Assembly (NCBI RefSeq): GCF_024643205.1
Contig: NZ_JAMKQJ010000001.1
Location: 558,001-622,000 of the forward strand
Source of the DNA: Parapedobacter tibetensis
GTDB lineage: Bacteria; Bacteroidota; Bacteroidia; Sphingobacteriales; Sphingobacteriaceae
DNA length: 64,000 nt
Direction of reading: 5' to 3'
Part shown: piece by piece, positions 8,709 through 16,691 of the stretch
Position numbering within the stretch: position 1 is the stretch's first letter
Layout: each line of letters starts with the position of its first letter
Translations under genes and position numbers: made by a program
Notes under the pieces: generated by a model
Told to the model about the DNA's origin: nothing
Seen by the model: only the letters and a program-made list of their open reading frames with translations
Database searches by the model: none

Positions 8709-9074
8709 CGAATGGTTTCCATGCGCCATTGACCAATAGGAAATACCCGTATTACGCTGATGGAGCAACGGTGTATATCCCTAGCGAACATGGGAACAAG
8801 AGGGACGACATAAGGTGTTGTTGCCATGCGTTTTGTTCCGGCGGCCGGGCGGCTAACGATGGAGCCGGTGTGCAGCATGATGATGCAGGTGCCTACCCTT
8901 ATTGGCCCGGTGGGTTTGAATATACTTGTCGGGCGGCTAAAGACACAGGTCGTGCATCGTAGGTAGTTGGCGGCCCTGCTGAAAAGCAACTGGGCTAGGC
9001 CATATCCAACCCCTGCCTTCCCGAAGACTCGTTCGCGGCAGAACATTGGCGTTGGTATGCAAGGTTGGTTGTAT

Positions 9075-9278
9075 TTACTGCCCCCGGGGCATCCACTGTG
9101 AAACAATAGGACTGAAGACGGATAAAACAATCGCGTAGGTGAAGCCCAGCTTATCTGGGCTGTTGTTCGTGTATTCGAACGCCACGGTGACCACGCCAAA
9201 GCTGTCCCCGGCACATCTTGATGGAAGCCATACCCCTACCAAGCGTGACGGATCTTGGGCCCATTGCTCTCTGTTATA
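9075..9278 (-). pseudogene. Possible decayed coding fragment, family unknown
   Basis: A stop-to-stop frame of about 67 codons without a usable ATG. Its translation has ordinary protein composition ('SFGVVTVAFEYTNNSPDK' then 'LGFTYAIVLSVFSP'), unlike the shadow frames around it, and a TAA ends it at 9075. I do not recognise the family. Its isolation in a gene-poor, rearranged stretch and the missing start suggest a leftover of a deleted gene. Confidence 0.25.
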
Positions 9279-9328
9279 TCACCCAAATTGGGGTAGTATT
9301 TCCCACAATTTAGGATAAGATTTTTATT

Positions 9329-9336
9329 TAACTTTG
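9329..9336 (+). promoter_or_regulatory. -7 box (TAACTTTG) for the MACPF gene
   Basis: Exact TAnnTTTG match about 120 bases before the ATG at 9456. The implied leader of roughly 115 nt is long for this window and contains a strong CTAAGGAGG at about 9398-9406 that is some 50 bases from the ATG, too far to place the ribosome on it. Confidence 0.5.
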
Positions 9337-9455
9337 TCGCGTTAATCGCTTCGTTCGATATTTTGATGGCTCGACAAGCTATACAGCGTACTGTTCCTAA
9401 GGAGGATTAACAAGAAGAAAAAAGTTTAAACAAGTTCACATAAAACAACATTATT

Positions 9456-10961
9456 ATGCAAACAAAAACAAGAAGAACTTCAATTCAGGTGGTTATTTTA
9501 ATTGCCGTACTATCGGCATTCACAGGATGTGTCAAAAACGACGTTGAGAAAGAAATTGTCCCCAAGTTGACAGAGGATTACTTAGCTACGGGTGGAGATG
9601 GGAAAAATGATTTATTAGGGTATGGCTACGACGTTACGGGTTCACTGATGGGAAACGAAAGTGCATCAGATGCTCCAATTATCAATTTGGCTAGCTTTGT
9701 GAAAGATCATTCCAATAAAATTGATGCACCTACAAATTCAAAGGCGGAACAACACTATTACTCAGGGGCAACAGCATTCGACTATCTTAGCGATATTACC
9801 AAAAAAAGATCTGGATCTTTCGGGCTGAACGCAACCGGAGCAGACGGTAGCGCCTTATTTTCGTTGACGTTATCTGGAAATAGAGACACACAAAAAAAGT
9901 ATACTTTTTCTAGCAAGTATTCTTTCGCAAGTTTTGAACAAACGCTGACGATAAAAAGGATTAGGTTCACTCAAGATGTCAGCACCAGTATGTTAATAAA
10001 ATATCTAACACCAGAGTTTATAAAAAACGTGGACACCTATAGCGCTGATGCTTTAGTTAAAAGATATGGTACTCACGTACTGCTGGATATTAGCTTGGGA
10101 GGGCGCCTGATGTTTGATTATAGTGCGTCCATTGTTAATGAAGATAATTACCAAAGAAAAACAAGAGGAATAGAAGCTGGTCTGTCCGCAGGTTTGAGCG
10201 AAACAATAGGCATTAAACTTTCTTTGGGTATGAGCACCGAAGAAATAACTAAAGCGGCTAGAGAGAGTCGAAATAAAGTATTCTCCCTTAAATTTTACGG
10301 AGGAACAAATTCAGGCAGAACCATCTCGTTTGATGCGGATGGCAGACCATCGGAATCAATTAACATTGCTAGTTGGGAGCAGAGTGTCAATGTAAACAAC
10401 GCTTCTTTAGTCGATATTGGTAAGGCAATCCCATTATACGAATTCATAGCCGATCCAGCCAAGAAAAGTGCGGTTAAAGCAGCAATCGACAAACATATAC
10501 TCAATAGTCAAATTAACGTAATAGATGTCCTACCCCTACACAAGGTATTTAGCAAGGGAGACAAAAATCATATGTACGTCACTTCCAAAGCGGCGGCCGA
10601 CCAACTGGTAAGGGATTGGGGCAATGAATACCAAGGTATTATAGGATACATTCTAGCGAAACCTAATGGTAGCAGCACGATTCCTTTACACTATATGAAA
10701 AGCATTGGTGATAAAAATAATTTCTTTTTGACTAACATGGCCGCTGTAAACGAGCATATAGTAAGATGGCGTAACATTCACTATGGTATCTCGGGATACC
10801 TTTCGTCAACCCTCAATAGTGAAACTCTACCGCTATACCAGGTAAAAAGCCATGGGGATAAGAATACAATGTATGTGACAAGCCAAGCTGAGGTTGACGA
10901 GCTCGTAAATAGGTGGAAAAACGAATTCCAAGGAACGATAGGCTATATAATAGCACCATAA
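9456..10961 (+). CDS. MACPF-domain lipoprotein, candidate antibacterial pore-former (BSAP-like)
   Basis: Surface or secreted lipoprotein of 501 residues: signal peptide with lipobox 'AFTGC' (Cys25). A membrane attack complex/perforin domain follows, with the signature Y-G-T-H-x6-GG seen intact as 'YGTHVLLDISLGG' at residues 204-216 and flanking membrane-insertion-type amphipathic segments. The C-terminus holds three repeats of about 44-50 residues, each with 'LPLxxVxSxGDKN', 'YVTSxAxxDxLV', a W and 'GxxGYI'; they resemble DUF5648-type beta-trefoil-like repeats and may bind a receptor. Known Bacteroidales relatives (BSAPs) kill related strains. Codon use is clearly more AT-rich than neighbours, suggesting transfer. 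A terminator follows. Confidence 0.88.
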   Translation: MQTKTRRTSIQVVILIAVLSAFTGCVKNDVEKEIVPKLTEDYLATGGDGKNDLLGYGYDVTGSLMGNESASDAPIINLASFVKDHSNKIDAPTNSKAEQHYYSGATAFDYLSDITKKRSGSFGLNATGADGSALFSLTLSGNRDTQKKYTFSSKYSFASFEQTLTIKRIRFTQDVSTSMLIKYLTPEFIKNVDTYSADALVKRYGTHVLLDISLGGRLMFDYSASIVNEDNYQRKTRGIEAGLSAGLSETIGIKLSLGMSTEEITKAARESRNKVFSLKFYGGTNSGRTISFDADGRPSESINIASWEQSVNVNNASLVDIGKAIPLYEFIADPAKKSAVKAAIDKHILNSQINVIDVLPLHKVFSKGDKNHMYVTSKAAADQLVRDWGNEYQGIIGYILAKPNGSSTIPLHYMKSIGDKNNFFLTNMAAVNEHIVRWRNIHYGISGYLSSTLNSETLPLYQVKSHGDKNTMYVTSQAEVDELVNRWKNEFQGTIGYIIAP

Positions 10962-10976
10962 CCATAACATAAAGCT

Positions 10977-11009
10977 AAAAGCCTAGACTCAAAACCAGTC
11001 TAGGCTTTC
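10977..11009 (+). terminator. Intrinsic terminator after the MACPF gene
   Basis: Twelve-base perfect stem AAAGCCTAGACT / AGTCTAGGCTTT around the loop CAAAACC, followed by CTT. It lies 16 bases after the MACPF stop codon. Confidence 0.8.
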
Positions 11010-11126
11010 TTAGGCCTAGAAAAATCATCAACTTTATGGTGTAAAAAAGCGAACGAAGAGATTTCACAATACTACAAATATGGTTTTCTTAACCGTTGTA
11101 CGCCACCAAATAGAAACGTGATATCG

Positions 11127-11398
11127 ATGCACTACTCCAAACAACGTCATACTTATCAGAGGAAACTGCAAGTTACGATATTGGCGCTGGTTATCGCCTT
11201 AGTTGTAGGATGTAAAAAAGACGACTTAACACCAGAACCATATGGAGAAATCAGGGATTTCGCTCATATCTTTGAATACTGATATCTTTGAAGTTGAAAA
11301 ACAGAGCCAAAGCAGCAGCGGAATTGCTGATTAACATTTTCAAGCCTTATCTTGATATCCATTTGATAGGTCCAGATGATTATCCCAAAACAGCATGA
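11127..11398 (+). pseudogene. Deleted S41 peptidase lipoprotein (paralogue of 6090-7607)
   Basis: The first frame (11127-11282) gives 51 residues with a lipoprotein signal: 'LALVIALVVGCKKDD' then 'LTPEPYGEI', and stops at TGA. Directly after, in another frame, comes 'KAAAELLINIFKPYLDIHL' then 'IGPDDYPKTA' and a stop. That matches the catalytic region of the intact S41 gene (SAAELLINLFEPHLNVRMVG), but the middle of some 300 residues is gone, the catalytic serine position reads Ala (KAAAE for TASAAE) and the GKPVG lysine region is changed. A dead remnant. The rest of the 523-bp spacer 10962-11484 holds only the terminator and unassigned sequence. Confidence 0.7.
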
Positions 11399-11484
11399 TG
11401 AACCATATGAACGTATGCTTCTCAACACTTAGCACGATTCTACGTTGCTATTTCGTGCCATAGGAGTTTCATAGCTGGATAAAG

Positions 11485-12369
11485 CTACCACTTGGAACCC
11501 GGGTTAAGGAGATTTATTTGTTGGAACTCTGGCAATATAATCCCAGAAAGGTCCAAACCCTCCATCCCCACCCAACGGTCGGGCGAAACGACAATCTTTC
11601 CAGCGTACTGGTTTAACCACGCTCCCCACCAGCTAAAGCTGCTATTTGCAATGATATGATGCTTACAAAAGCTCATTAACTGCATATCGCGAAAACTCTG
11701 AAGTCCGGTATTCCAGTCAACAAAAATGGCATTTTGCATCGAGAAGGTTTCCCGGCACCAAGGGATATCATTGGAGAAAAAAACGAAATGGGAATCAGCA
11801 ATATGTTGTTCCATATATGCCAGTGCTCGACGGTAATATCCCACATCACAAATACCTCCTAGTACCGGATCGTTCAGGTAGTCCCCCCTACGCACGTGCA
11901 CGCTCACCGCGTTCATCATGGAAAGTTTTTCAGACAACTCCATGTTCCGTTGGTCGGCAAAAGCAGGAAACGCAAGTTCCAAACGCAGTTGGTCCTCCAC
12001 AGGGTTGATGTAATTGATGTGTTGCCAATAGCCCCAATAATAGCGGTTCCGGGAATCATCGAGCAACGTATCATCGTAGCGGAATAATACAGGCTCTTCG
12101 TAGTATCCGTCTTTCGTGCCAAAAAGCCGTCGAAGCTTCCGCTGGACCCAACGGCGATCCTGTTGATCGAAGAGCTTCTGTTCAAAGGGAGAGGCCTGCG
12201 GCAGAAGGACACCGAATATCCGCTCCAACTCGTAGCCGTTATGAAGCTCATACGCGTCGAATCCTGAAAAATCGGCTTTGATTTTCCGAAACCTCTGTTG
12301 CAGTGCACAAAAAAATGCATATTGGAATAGCTGGTTGCCCAAGCCACCAAGGAATTTGACGATTTTCAT
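11485..12369 (-). CDS. GT11 alpha-1,2-fucosyltransferase-like glycosyltransferase
   Basis: Transfers fucose or a related sugar from a GDP donor onto a surface glycan. The GT11 hallmarks are visible: N-terminal 'GGLGNQLFQYAF', the donor-binding 'VSVHVRRGDYL' near residue 155, and 'ANSSFSWWGAWLN' near residue 245. Its 294 residues match the family. It is the last of three minus-strand genes (GT2, DUF268 protein, GT11); its ATG overlaps the stop of the preceding gene by four bases, indicating translational coupling. Exact donor and acceptor not determined. Confidence 0.92.
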   Translation of the reverse strand: MKIVKFLGGLGNQLFQYAFFCALQQRFRKIKADFSGFDAYELHNGYELERIFGVLLPQASPFEQKLFDQQDRRWVQRKLRRLFGTKDGYYEEPVLFRYDDTLLDDSRNRYYWGYWQHINYINPVEDQLRLELAFPAFADQRNMELSEKLSMMNAVSVHVRRGDYLNDPVLGGICDVGYYRRALAYMEQHIADSHFVFFSNDIPWCRETFSMQNAIFVDWNTGLQSFRDMQLMSFCKHHIIANSSFSWWGAWLNQYAGKIVVSPDRWVGMEGLDLSGIILPEFQQINLLNPGSKW

Positions 12370-13121
12370 ATTGCCAACTCCCGCTTTTTGAACCAGAAGC
12401 AGCCACAGGCATAAAACTGTTTGTGCAGCAATGATTCCGGCGGGTCAGCCACGAGCCCACCGTCTTTCCCGTCTTCAGGTATCAGCGAAAAATCCATCAA
12501 TTCCATATCGGAGAATAGGCTCAGCACGTGGTCTTTATCGTAAATGCGATGGGCATTAAAGCAGATTACACTCTCCCCGCCCAGAGGTACGACGAAGAGC
12601 AACGATCCCCCAGGGGTCAAAACTCGTTTGAACTCGGCGATGGCTTTGCGGTCACCATCATAATCCAACACCTCACCGTATCGTCCCAATCCGACATGTT
12701 CAACGGTTTGCATACACGATAATGACGAAACACTGCTGTCGGTGAAAGGTAAATTAGTCAGGTCAGCGAATGAGGAGGTCAAGTTGTCCAACACCAAGTC
12801 AGCGGGTCTATAGTCGTAAAAAGCTGTAGGTATAACCGCTGACAGCATGGAGCAGAAGTGTAATGTGGAGGATATATCAATGTGCAGGGCTGGGTCCAAT
12901 TGCGTTACAATCCGCATGGCCCACGCGGGATGGTAGACATAGTGCCGGTCGAAGCCGGTTTCCTTGGTTGCATCGTCCAAACACGGGTGAAACAAATCCT
13001 CCGAAACACGGAAGCTGGTGGACGTAAATCGCTGTTGCTTTACGATGGTCTCGTATTCAGCAAGGAAAGTGTTCGGCAAACCATTTTTCGTCTTGTTCTT
13101 TTTCCATAGTTGTTTCAACAT
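12366..13121 (-). CDS. DUF268 protein, SAM-methyltransferase-like
   Basis: A 251-residue protein of the DUF268 family, which looks like a class I methyltransferase fold. Visible are 'HIDISSTLHFCSMLSAVIPT' (glycine motif replaced), 'DNLTSSFADLTNLPFTDSSV' and 'LSCMQTVEHVGLGRYGEVLD', the last being the family's most conserved part, then 'GGSLLFVVPLG'. Such genes are regularly found in polysaccharide clusters and may methylate a sugar, but no reaction has been assigned with certainty. Overlaps the GT11 gene by ATGA and follows the GT2 gene by 18 bases. Confidence 0.8.
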   Translation of the reverse strand: MLKQLWKKNKTKNGLPNTFLAEYETIVKQQRFTSTSFRVSEDLFHPCLDDATKETGFDRHYVYHPAWAMRIVTQLDPALHIDISSTLHFCSMLSAVIPTAFYDYRPADLVLDNLTSSFADLTNLPFTDSSVSSLSCMQTVEHVGLGRYGEVLDYDGDRKAIAEFKRVLTPGGSLLFVVPLGGESVICFNAHRIYDKDHVLSLFSDMELMDFSLIPEDGKDGGLVADPPESLLHKQFYACGCFWFKKRELAI

Positions 13122-13139
13122 ACGTGTATCATCGTTGCG

Positions 13140-14174
13140 TTAGAAAAACGATCGTAACCATAATTTAACAATACGCCTCGCTTGCTTAAAAGTCAAATAG
13201 AATACACTAAAAAGCCCCTTTTTCAGCAAGTATGCTGCCGCTTGTTTTTTGGGCGTTGTTGCTAACACCAAATCGTACCACCGCGTGTAGAGTTCCCGCT
13301 CGAACAAACGGATCGGCAATTTTCTGCTTCGCCGATTGGCGTCTTTTAATGCCACCAACATGGTGTAGAAGTCTTGAAGGCTATGTTCAGCAACCCGCCA
13401 CCACAAAAGGGCATCAAATATAGCGCCATATTGTTGCGGGTCCACTCTCAGCAACCGAAGCTGGTCATCCTTGATTCGACGCAACTGGAATATCGCGGTG
13501 TCTCGTTTAGATTGGGAAATGTTTCCTTCATGAGTCCGGTAATAGACCAATGGTTCGTTGAAAACATGGATGGCGTCTTGATCGGCAAGGCGCACAAAGA
13601 GGTCGTAATCTTCCACAGGAGCCCGATCTCGATAACCACCGAGTTGTACCGCCTCCGCTCTACGGAACATAACACTGGAATTGACGAAAATGTTATTGAA
13701 GAAAAATCGGATCTTCAATTCTTCTTGTCGGTAGGCTTGATGAAGCAATTCTCCACTTGTTCTGCCTTCGGCGTCCATCAGCAGGGCATTACCCCCACAT
13801 AAAATGACCTCCGGATGCCGTTCCAGAAAACGATATTGCTTCTCCAATCGATCGGGAAAGGAAACGTCGTCACTGTCCAAAATGGCGACATACCGACCAG
13901 TGGCCAATTCCAATGTAGCCTGTCTAGCGTGCGTGAGTCCCTGGTTTTGCTTATTGTCGATGAATTGGATTCTCGGATCCAGGAACTGCCACACCTTGCA
14001 GGCAGTGGTATCGGTGGAACCGTCGTTATAAATAATTAGCTCAAAATCCTGAAATGGTTGATCCAAGACACTTTGAATGGATTGGCGGATGAACGCCTCG
14101 GCATTGTAGGCAGGCATCAGGACAGAAACTGCCGGAAGCCGGCTTTTTTCGCTATGTTCAGACAAATCAACCAT
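13140..14174 (-). CDS. Family 2 glycosyltransferase
   Basis: Cytoplasmic GT-A fold transferase of 344 residues for surface glycan assembly. The nucleotide-sugar domain begins 'VSVLMPAYNAEAFIRQSIQS' and has 'LIIYNDGSTDTTA' and the metal-binding DSDD in 'VAILDSDDVSFPDRLEKQYR'; 'VEDYDLFVRLAD' gives the ED catalytic-base motif. The C-terminal 120 residues are variable acceptor-side sequence. First gene of the minus-strand trio; a -7 box lies just upstream at 14188-14195. Confidence 0.9.
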   Translation of the reverse strand: MVDLSEHSEKSRLPAVSVLMPAYNAEAFIRQSIQSVLDQPFQDFELIIYNDGSTDTTACKVWQFLDPRIQFIDNKQNQGLTHARQATLELATGRYVAILDSDDVSFPDRLEKQYRFLERHPEVILCGGNALLMDAEGRTSGELLHQAYRQEELKIRFFFNNIFVNSSVMFRRAEAVQLGGYRDRAPVEDYDLFVRLADQDAIHVFNEPLVYYRTHEGNISQSKRDTAIFQLRRIKDDQLRLLRVDPQQYGAIFDALLWWRVAEHSLQDFYTMLVALKDANRRSRKLPIRLFERELYTRWYDLVLATTPKKQAAAYLLKKGLFSVFYLTFKQARRIVKLWLRSFF

Positions 14175-14187
14175 TTTGTTACCTTGG

Positions 14188-14195
14188 CAAATGTA
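14188..14195 (-). promoter_or_regulatory. -7 box (TACATTTG) for the GT2/DUF268/GT11 operon
   Basis: Exact TAnnTTTG on the minus strand, 13 bases before the ATG at 14174. Forms a divergent promoter pair with 14246-14253. Confidence 0.55.
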
Positions 14196-14245
14196 GCTAT
14201 TTCTCGCTAATCAACGTCTAGAAGAAGGTTTACGAATACTTTACC

Positions 14246-14253
14246 TAATTTTG
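14246..14253 (+). promoter_or_regulatory. -7 box (TAATTTTG) for the rightward glycan genes
   Basis: Exact TAnnTTTG on the plus strand. It contains the TTG at 14251 that could otherwise be misread as a start codon, and so argues for a downstream ATG. Confidence 0.5.
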
Positions 14254-14289
14254 GGACGTTTAGCAATGATGGAAACTGGAAGTAAGGGC

Positions 14290-15009
14290 ATGAATTACAT
14301 CGCGTTCAGTCTTTGGGGAGACTCGCCGCATTATACAGAAGGTGCCGCCCGTAACGCGGAGATTGCGCCGACGGTCTATCCCGGATGGCGTGTGGTGGTG
14401 TACCATGATGGCACGGTGCCGTTACCCACACTGAAGGCACTTCGCGACCGCGATGCGATGTTGGTTGATATGACCGGAAACGATATCCTTGGCCCGTTTT
14501 GGCGTTTCCTGGCGAGCGATTTTCCAGACTGTAGGTACGCGGTATTCCGTGACACCGATTCGCGACTGACCGCAAGGGAGTACAATGCCGTATCGGAATG
14601 GGTACAGGAAGGTAAAAAACTCCATGTGATACGAGACCATCCGTATCACGAAATCCCTTTCGGTACCGAACAACGCGGCATTCTGGCGGGAATGTGGGGA
14701 ATACAGGGAAACGTTATTCCTATGGAAGCCGAGGTTAGAAATTATATAACGGGAAAGGAATTTTACTACGGGATTGACCAGGCCTTTCTGCAGCAGGTCT
14801 ATCTTCGGTTTCAGCACTCGCTAACGCTGCACGATGAATTTTTTGGTGGGAAGCCGTTTCCTGACAAGCGGATCGGGTATCAATTTATAGGCGAACGCAT
14901 TGACGAGCACGAACAGCCAATCGGTGATGACCGCGAGGCACTGAAAGCCTACCTGGGGCAACGCAAACCTTCCTGGCGAAAACGCTTGAAAAATCTCTTC
15001 CGCAAATGA
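14290..15009 (+). CDS. Putative glycosyltransferase-like protein, family unnamed
   Basis: A 239-residue protein (from ATG 14290) of a type I have seen in polysaccharide clusters but cannot name. It opens 'MNYIAFSLWGDSPHYTEGA', then 'NAEIAPTVYPGWRVVVYHDG', then 'YAVFRDTDSRLTAREYNAV', where RDTDSR resembles the DxD sugar-nucleotide motif of GT-A enzymes, and 'GIDQAFLQQVYLRF'. Alternative starts are ATG 14266 or 14269; 14290 has an AAGGG stretch just before it and the family's natural N-terminus. Its TGA overlaps the ATG of the next gene, so it opens a co-transcribed plus-strand block of four genes. Confidence 0.65.
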   Translation: MNYIAFSLWGDSPHYTEGAARNAEIAPTVYPGWRVVVYHDGTVPLPTLKALRDRDAMLVDMTGNDILGPFWRFLASDFPDCRYAVFRDTDSRLTAREYNAVSEWVQEGKKLHVIRDHPYHEIPFGTEQRGILAGMWGIQGNVIPMEAEVRNYITGKEFYYGIDQAFLQQVYLRFQHSLTLHDEFFGGKPFPDKRIGYQFIGERIDEHEQPIGDDREALKAYLGQRKPSWRKRLKNLFRK

Positions 15010-15872
15010 GCCATCCCCTGTTTTCCATCATTATCCCTACCTATCAATCAGAGCCGGCCATATACACGTGTGTAAAAAGCGTATTGGATCAGACCTATGA
15101 GGACTTTGAAATTATCCTACAGGATGGTCAATCGTCAGACCGGACGGTCGAAATAATCCGTTCATTTAAGGATGATCGGATTAAAATCGTTTCGGAAAAG
15201 GATAAGGGAGTGTATGATGCAATGAATCGGGCCATTGAGCGGACTTCAGGTGATTGGATCTATTTTTTGGGAAGTGACGACTCGCTGTTTGAGCGTGCGA
15301 CACTTGCTTCACTTCGCGACATTGTGGGGAAAACGGAGGCTGATTTGGTTTATGGCAACGTCATGATGTCTGGTGACAGCCATTGGATTAATGACGGAAC
15401 GATTTATAGGGGTGAGACCGATTTAGCCTCCTTATTCGAACAAAACATAAGCCACCAATCCATTGTTTACCGTCGGAGAATTTTCACCGATGGTCATCGA
15501 TTTAACTTGGCTTATCCTGTATGTGCAGATCACGACTTCAACTTGTTCTGTTTTGCCTCCTATAAAGTGGAGTATACGCCTCTGATCGTTGCCATGTTTG
15601 CAACGGGAGGCCTTAGCACCCATATCGTTGACGAATGTTTCGAAAGAGAAAAGTGGGGAAATATAATAACGTATTACAAAGGCAAACTTAAACACCCCTC
15701 ACTGTTACGCCACAAAGGAAGCATTAAAAGGACCGGAAAAATACTAGTGAAGAAAGGCAGGTATTGGTTGGGTTTAAACGCGCTTAAGACATATGTTTAT
15801 TTTAAGTTTATTAAGATCCGGAGCCTCGTTTCTAAGCAATCAATATGGGGCGAACCCTTAAAAGAAGTATAA
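15006..15872 (+). CDS. Family 2 glycosyltransferase (WcaA-like)
   Basis: GT-A glycosyltransferase of 288 residues. 'FSIIIPTYQSEPAIYTCVKS' and 'IILQDGQSSDRTVEIIRSF' form the nucleotide-binding start; 'DWIYFLGSDDSLFERATL' carries the DD metal ligand; 'QSIVYRRRIF' and 'CADHDFNLFCF' follow. The DGQSSD variant is common in colanic-acid-type GT2 enzymes. Starts by ATGA overlap with the preceding gene and ends just before the DUF5672 protein, so the four plus-strand genes 14290-17864 look like one operon. Confidence 0.88.
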   Translation: MSHPLFSIIIPTYQSEPAIYTCVKSVLDQTYEDFEIILQDGQSSDRTVEIIRSFKDDRIKIVSEKDKGVYDAMNRAIERTSGDWIYFLGSDDSLFERATLASLRDIVGKTEADLVYGNVMMSGDSHWINDGTIYRGETDLASLFEQNISHQSIVYRRRIFTDGHRFNLAYPVCADHDFNLFCFASYKVEYTPLIVAMFATGGLSTHIVDECFEREKWGNIITYYKGKLKHPSLLRHKGSIKRTGKILVKKGRYWLGLNALKTYVYFKFIKIRSLVSKQSIWGEPLKEV

Positions 15873-15880
15873 CAAGATCA

Positions 15881-16681
15881 ATGCGTAGCGCAATCATAAT
15901 ACCGCTTTACAAAGAAGTACCAACGAACGATGATATTGTTTCGTTAACGCAATGTTTCAAAGTACTACACAGCTTTCCCAAAATTGCCGTTACACACCAT
16001 CATCTTTCACTAAACAACTATCCATTCTTGTTTGACCGAATTGAAAGGTTTGATTCTGGCTTTTTTGAAAGCATTGCTGGTTATAATTGTCTGATGTTGT
16101 CCAGCCAATTTTACGAACGGTTCGTGAATTACCACTTCATACTGGTACACCAGACTGACGCGTTTGTCTTCAACGATCGGCTAGACTATTGGATGAGGTC
16201 TGGATACGATTATATTGGTGCTCCTTGGTATATAGGCGACTTTCCGGACGTTATTAAGATGGCGAAAGATACCATAAAAGGGTGGGTACATCGAAAATAT
16301 AACATCAAGAAAAATGGCACCGATTTGCCTACGGATATTCAATTTAAAAATCAAGTTGGCAATGGAGGGCTTTCCTTAAGGAATATTGAAAAATTCTATA
16401 AGATATGTGTAACGGAAAAAGGCATCATATCCTCCTACCTCAGCAGGACGGAAAAGGATTTTAATGAAGACGCATTTTGGTCTATCGAAGTTAACAGAAC
16501 AAAAAGACAACTAAAAATCCCTGATTACAAAACTGCATTACATTTCGCCATCGAAAGTGAACCCAGGGTAGCCATGAATCGGTTGAGAGATTCATTACCT
16601 TTCGGCTGTCACGCTTGGGACAAAAACGATAAAAGGACATTCTGGCGTCCTATTTTCAGTGATCTTGGTTACGAAATCTAA
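15881..16681 (+). CDS. DUF5672 protein, probable glycosyltransferase
   Basis: The 266-residue protein begins 'MRSAIIIPLYKEVPTNDD', the typical opening of DUF5672, then has 'HFILVHQTDAFVFNDRLDYW' and 'GYDYIGAPWYIGDFPD', 'VGNGGLSLRN' and 'NEDAFWSIE'. The HQTDAF and NGGLSLR motifs resemble the donor-site motifs of eukaryote-like GT-A enzymes and the family is annotated as glycosyltransferase-like. An upstream ATG at 15845 exists in frame but would overlap the previous gene by 28 bases, so 15881 is preferred. Base composition is AT-rich compared with the flanking housekeeping genes. Confidence 0.82.
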   Translation: MRSAIIIPLYKEVPTNDDIVSLTQCFKVLHSFPKIAVTHHHLSLNNYPFLFDRIERFDSGFFESIAGYNCLMLSSQFYERFVNYHFILVHQTDAFVFNDRLDYWMRSGYDYIGAPWYIGDFPDVIKMAKDTIKGWVHRKYNIKKNGTDLPTDIQFKNQVGNGGLSLRNIEKFYKICVTEKGIISSYLSRTEKDFNEDAFWSIEVNRTKRQLKIPDYKTALHFAIESEPRVAMNRLRDSLPFGCHAWDKNDKRTFWRPIFSDLGYEI

Positions 16682-16691
16682 GGAAAGTCAC

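Noticed and set aside
8277..8732. A 151-codon plus-strand frame across array A as a gene
   Set aside because: Same reasons as for array B; composition follows the repeat and no start signal is visible.
8687..9214. A 175-codon minus-strand frame
   Set aside because: Composition is unlike a protein (Arg, Cys and Thr scattered, no motif) and a different frame in the same place gives the more plausible fragment at 9075-9278.
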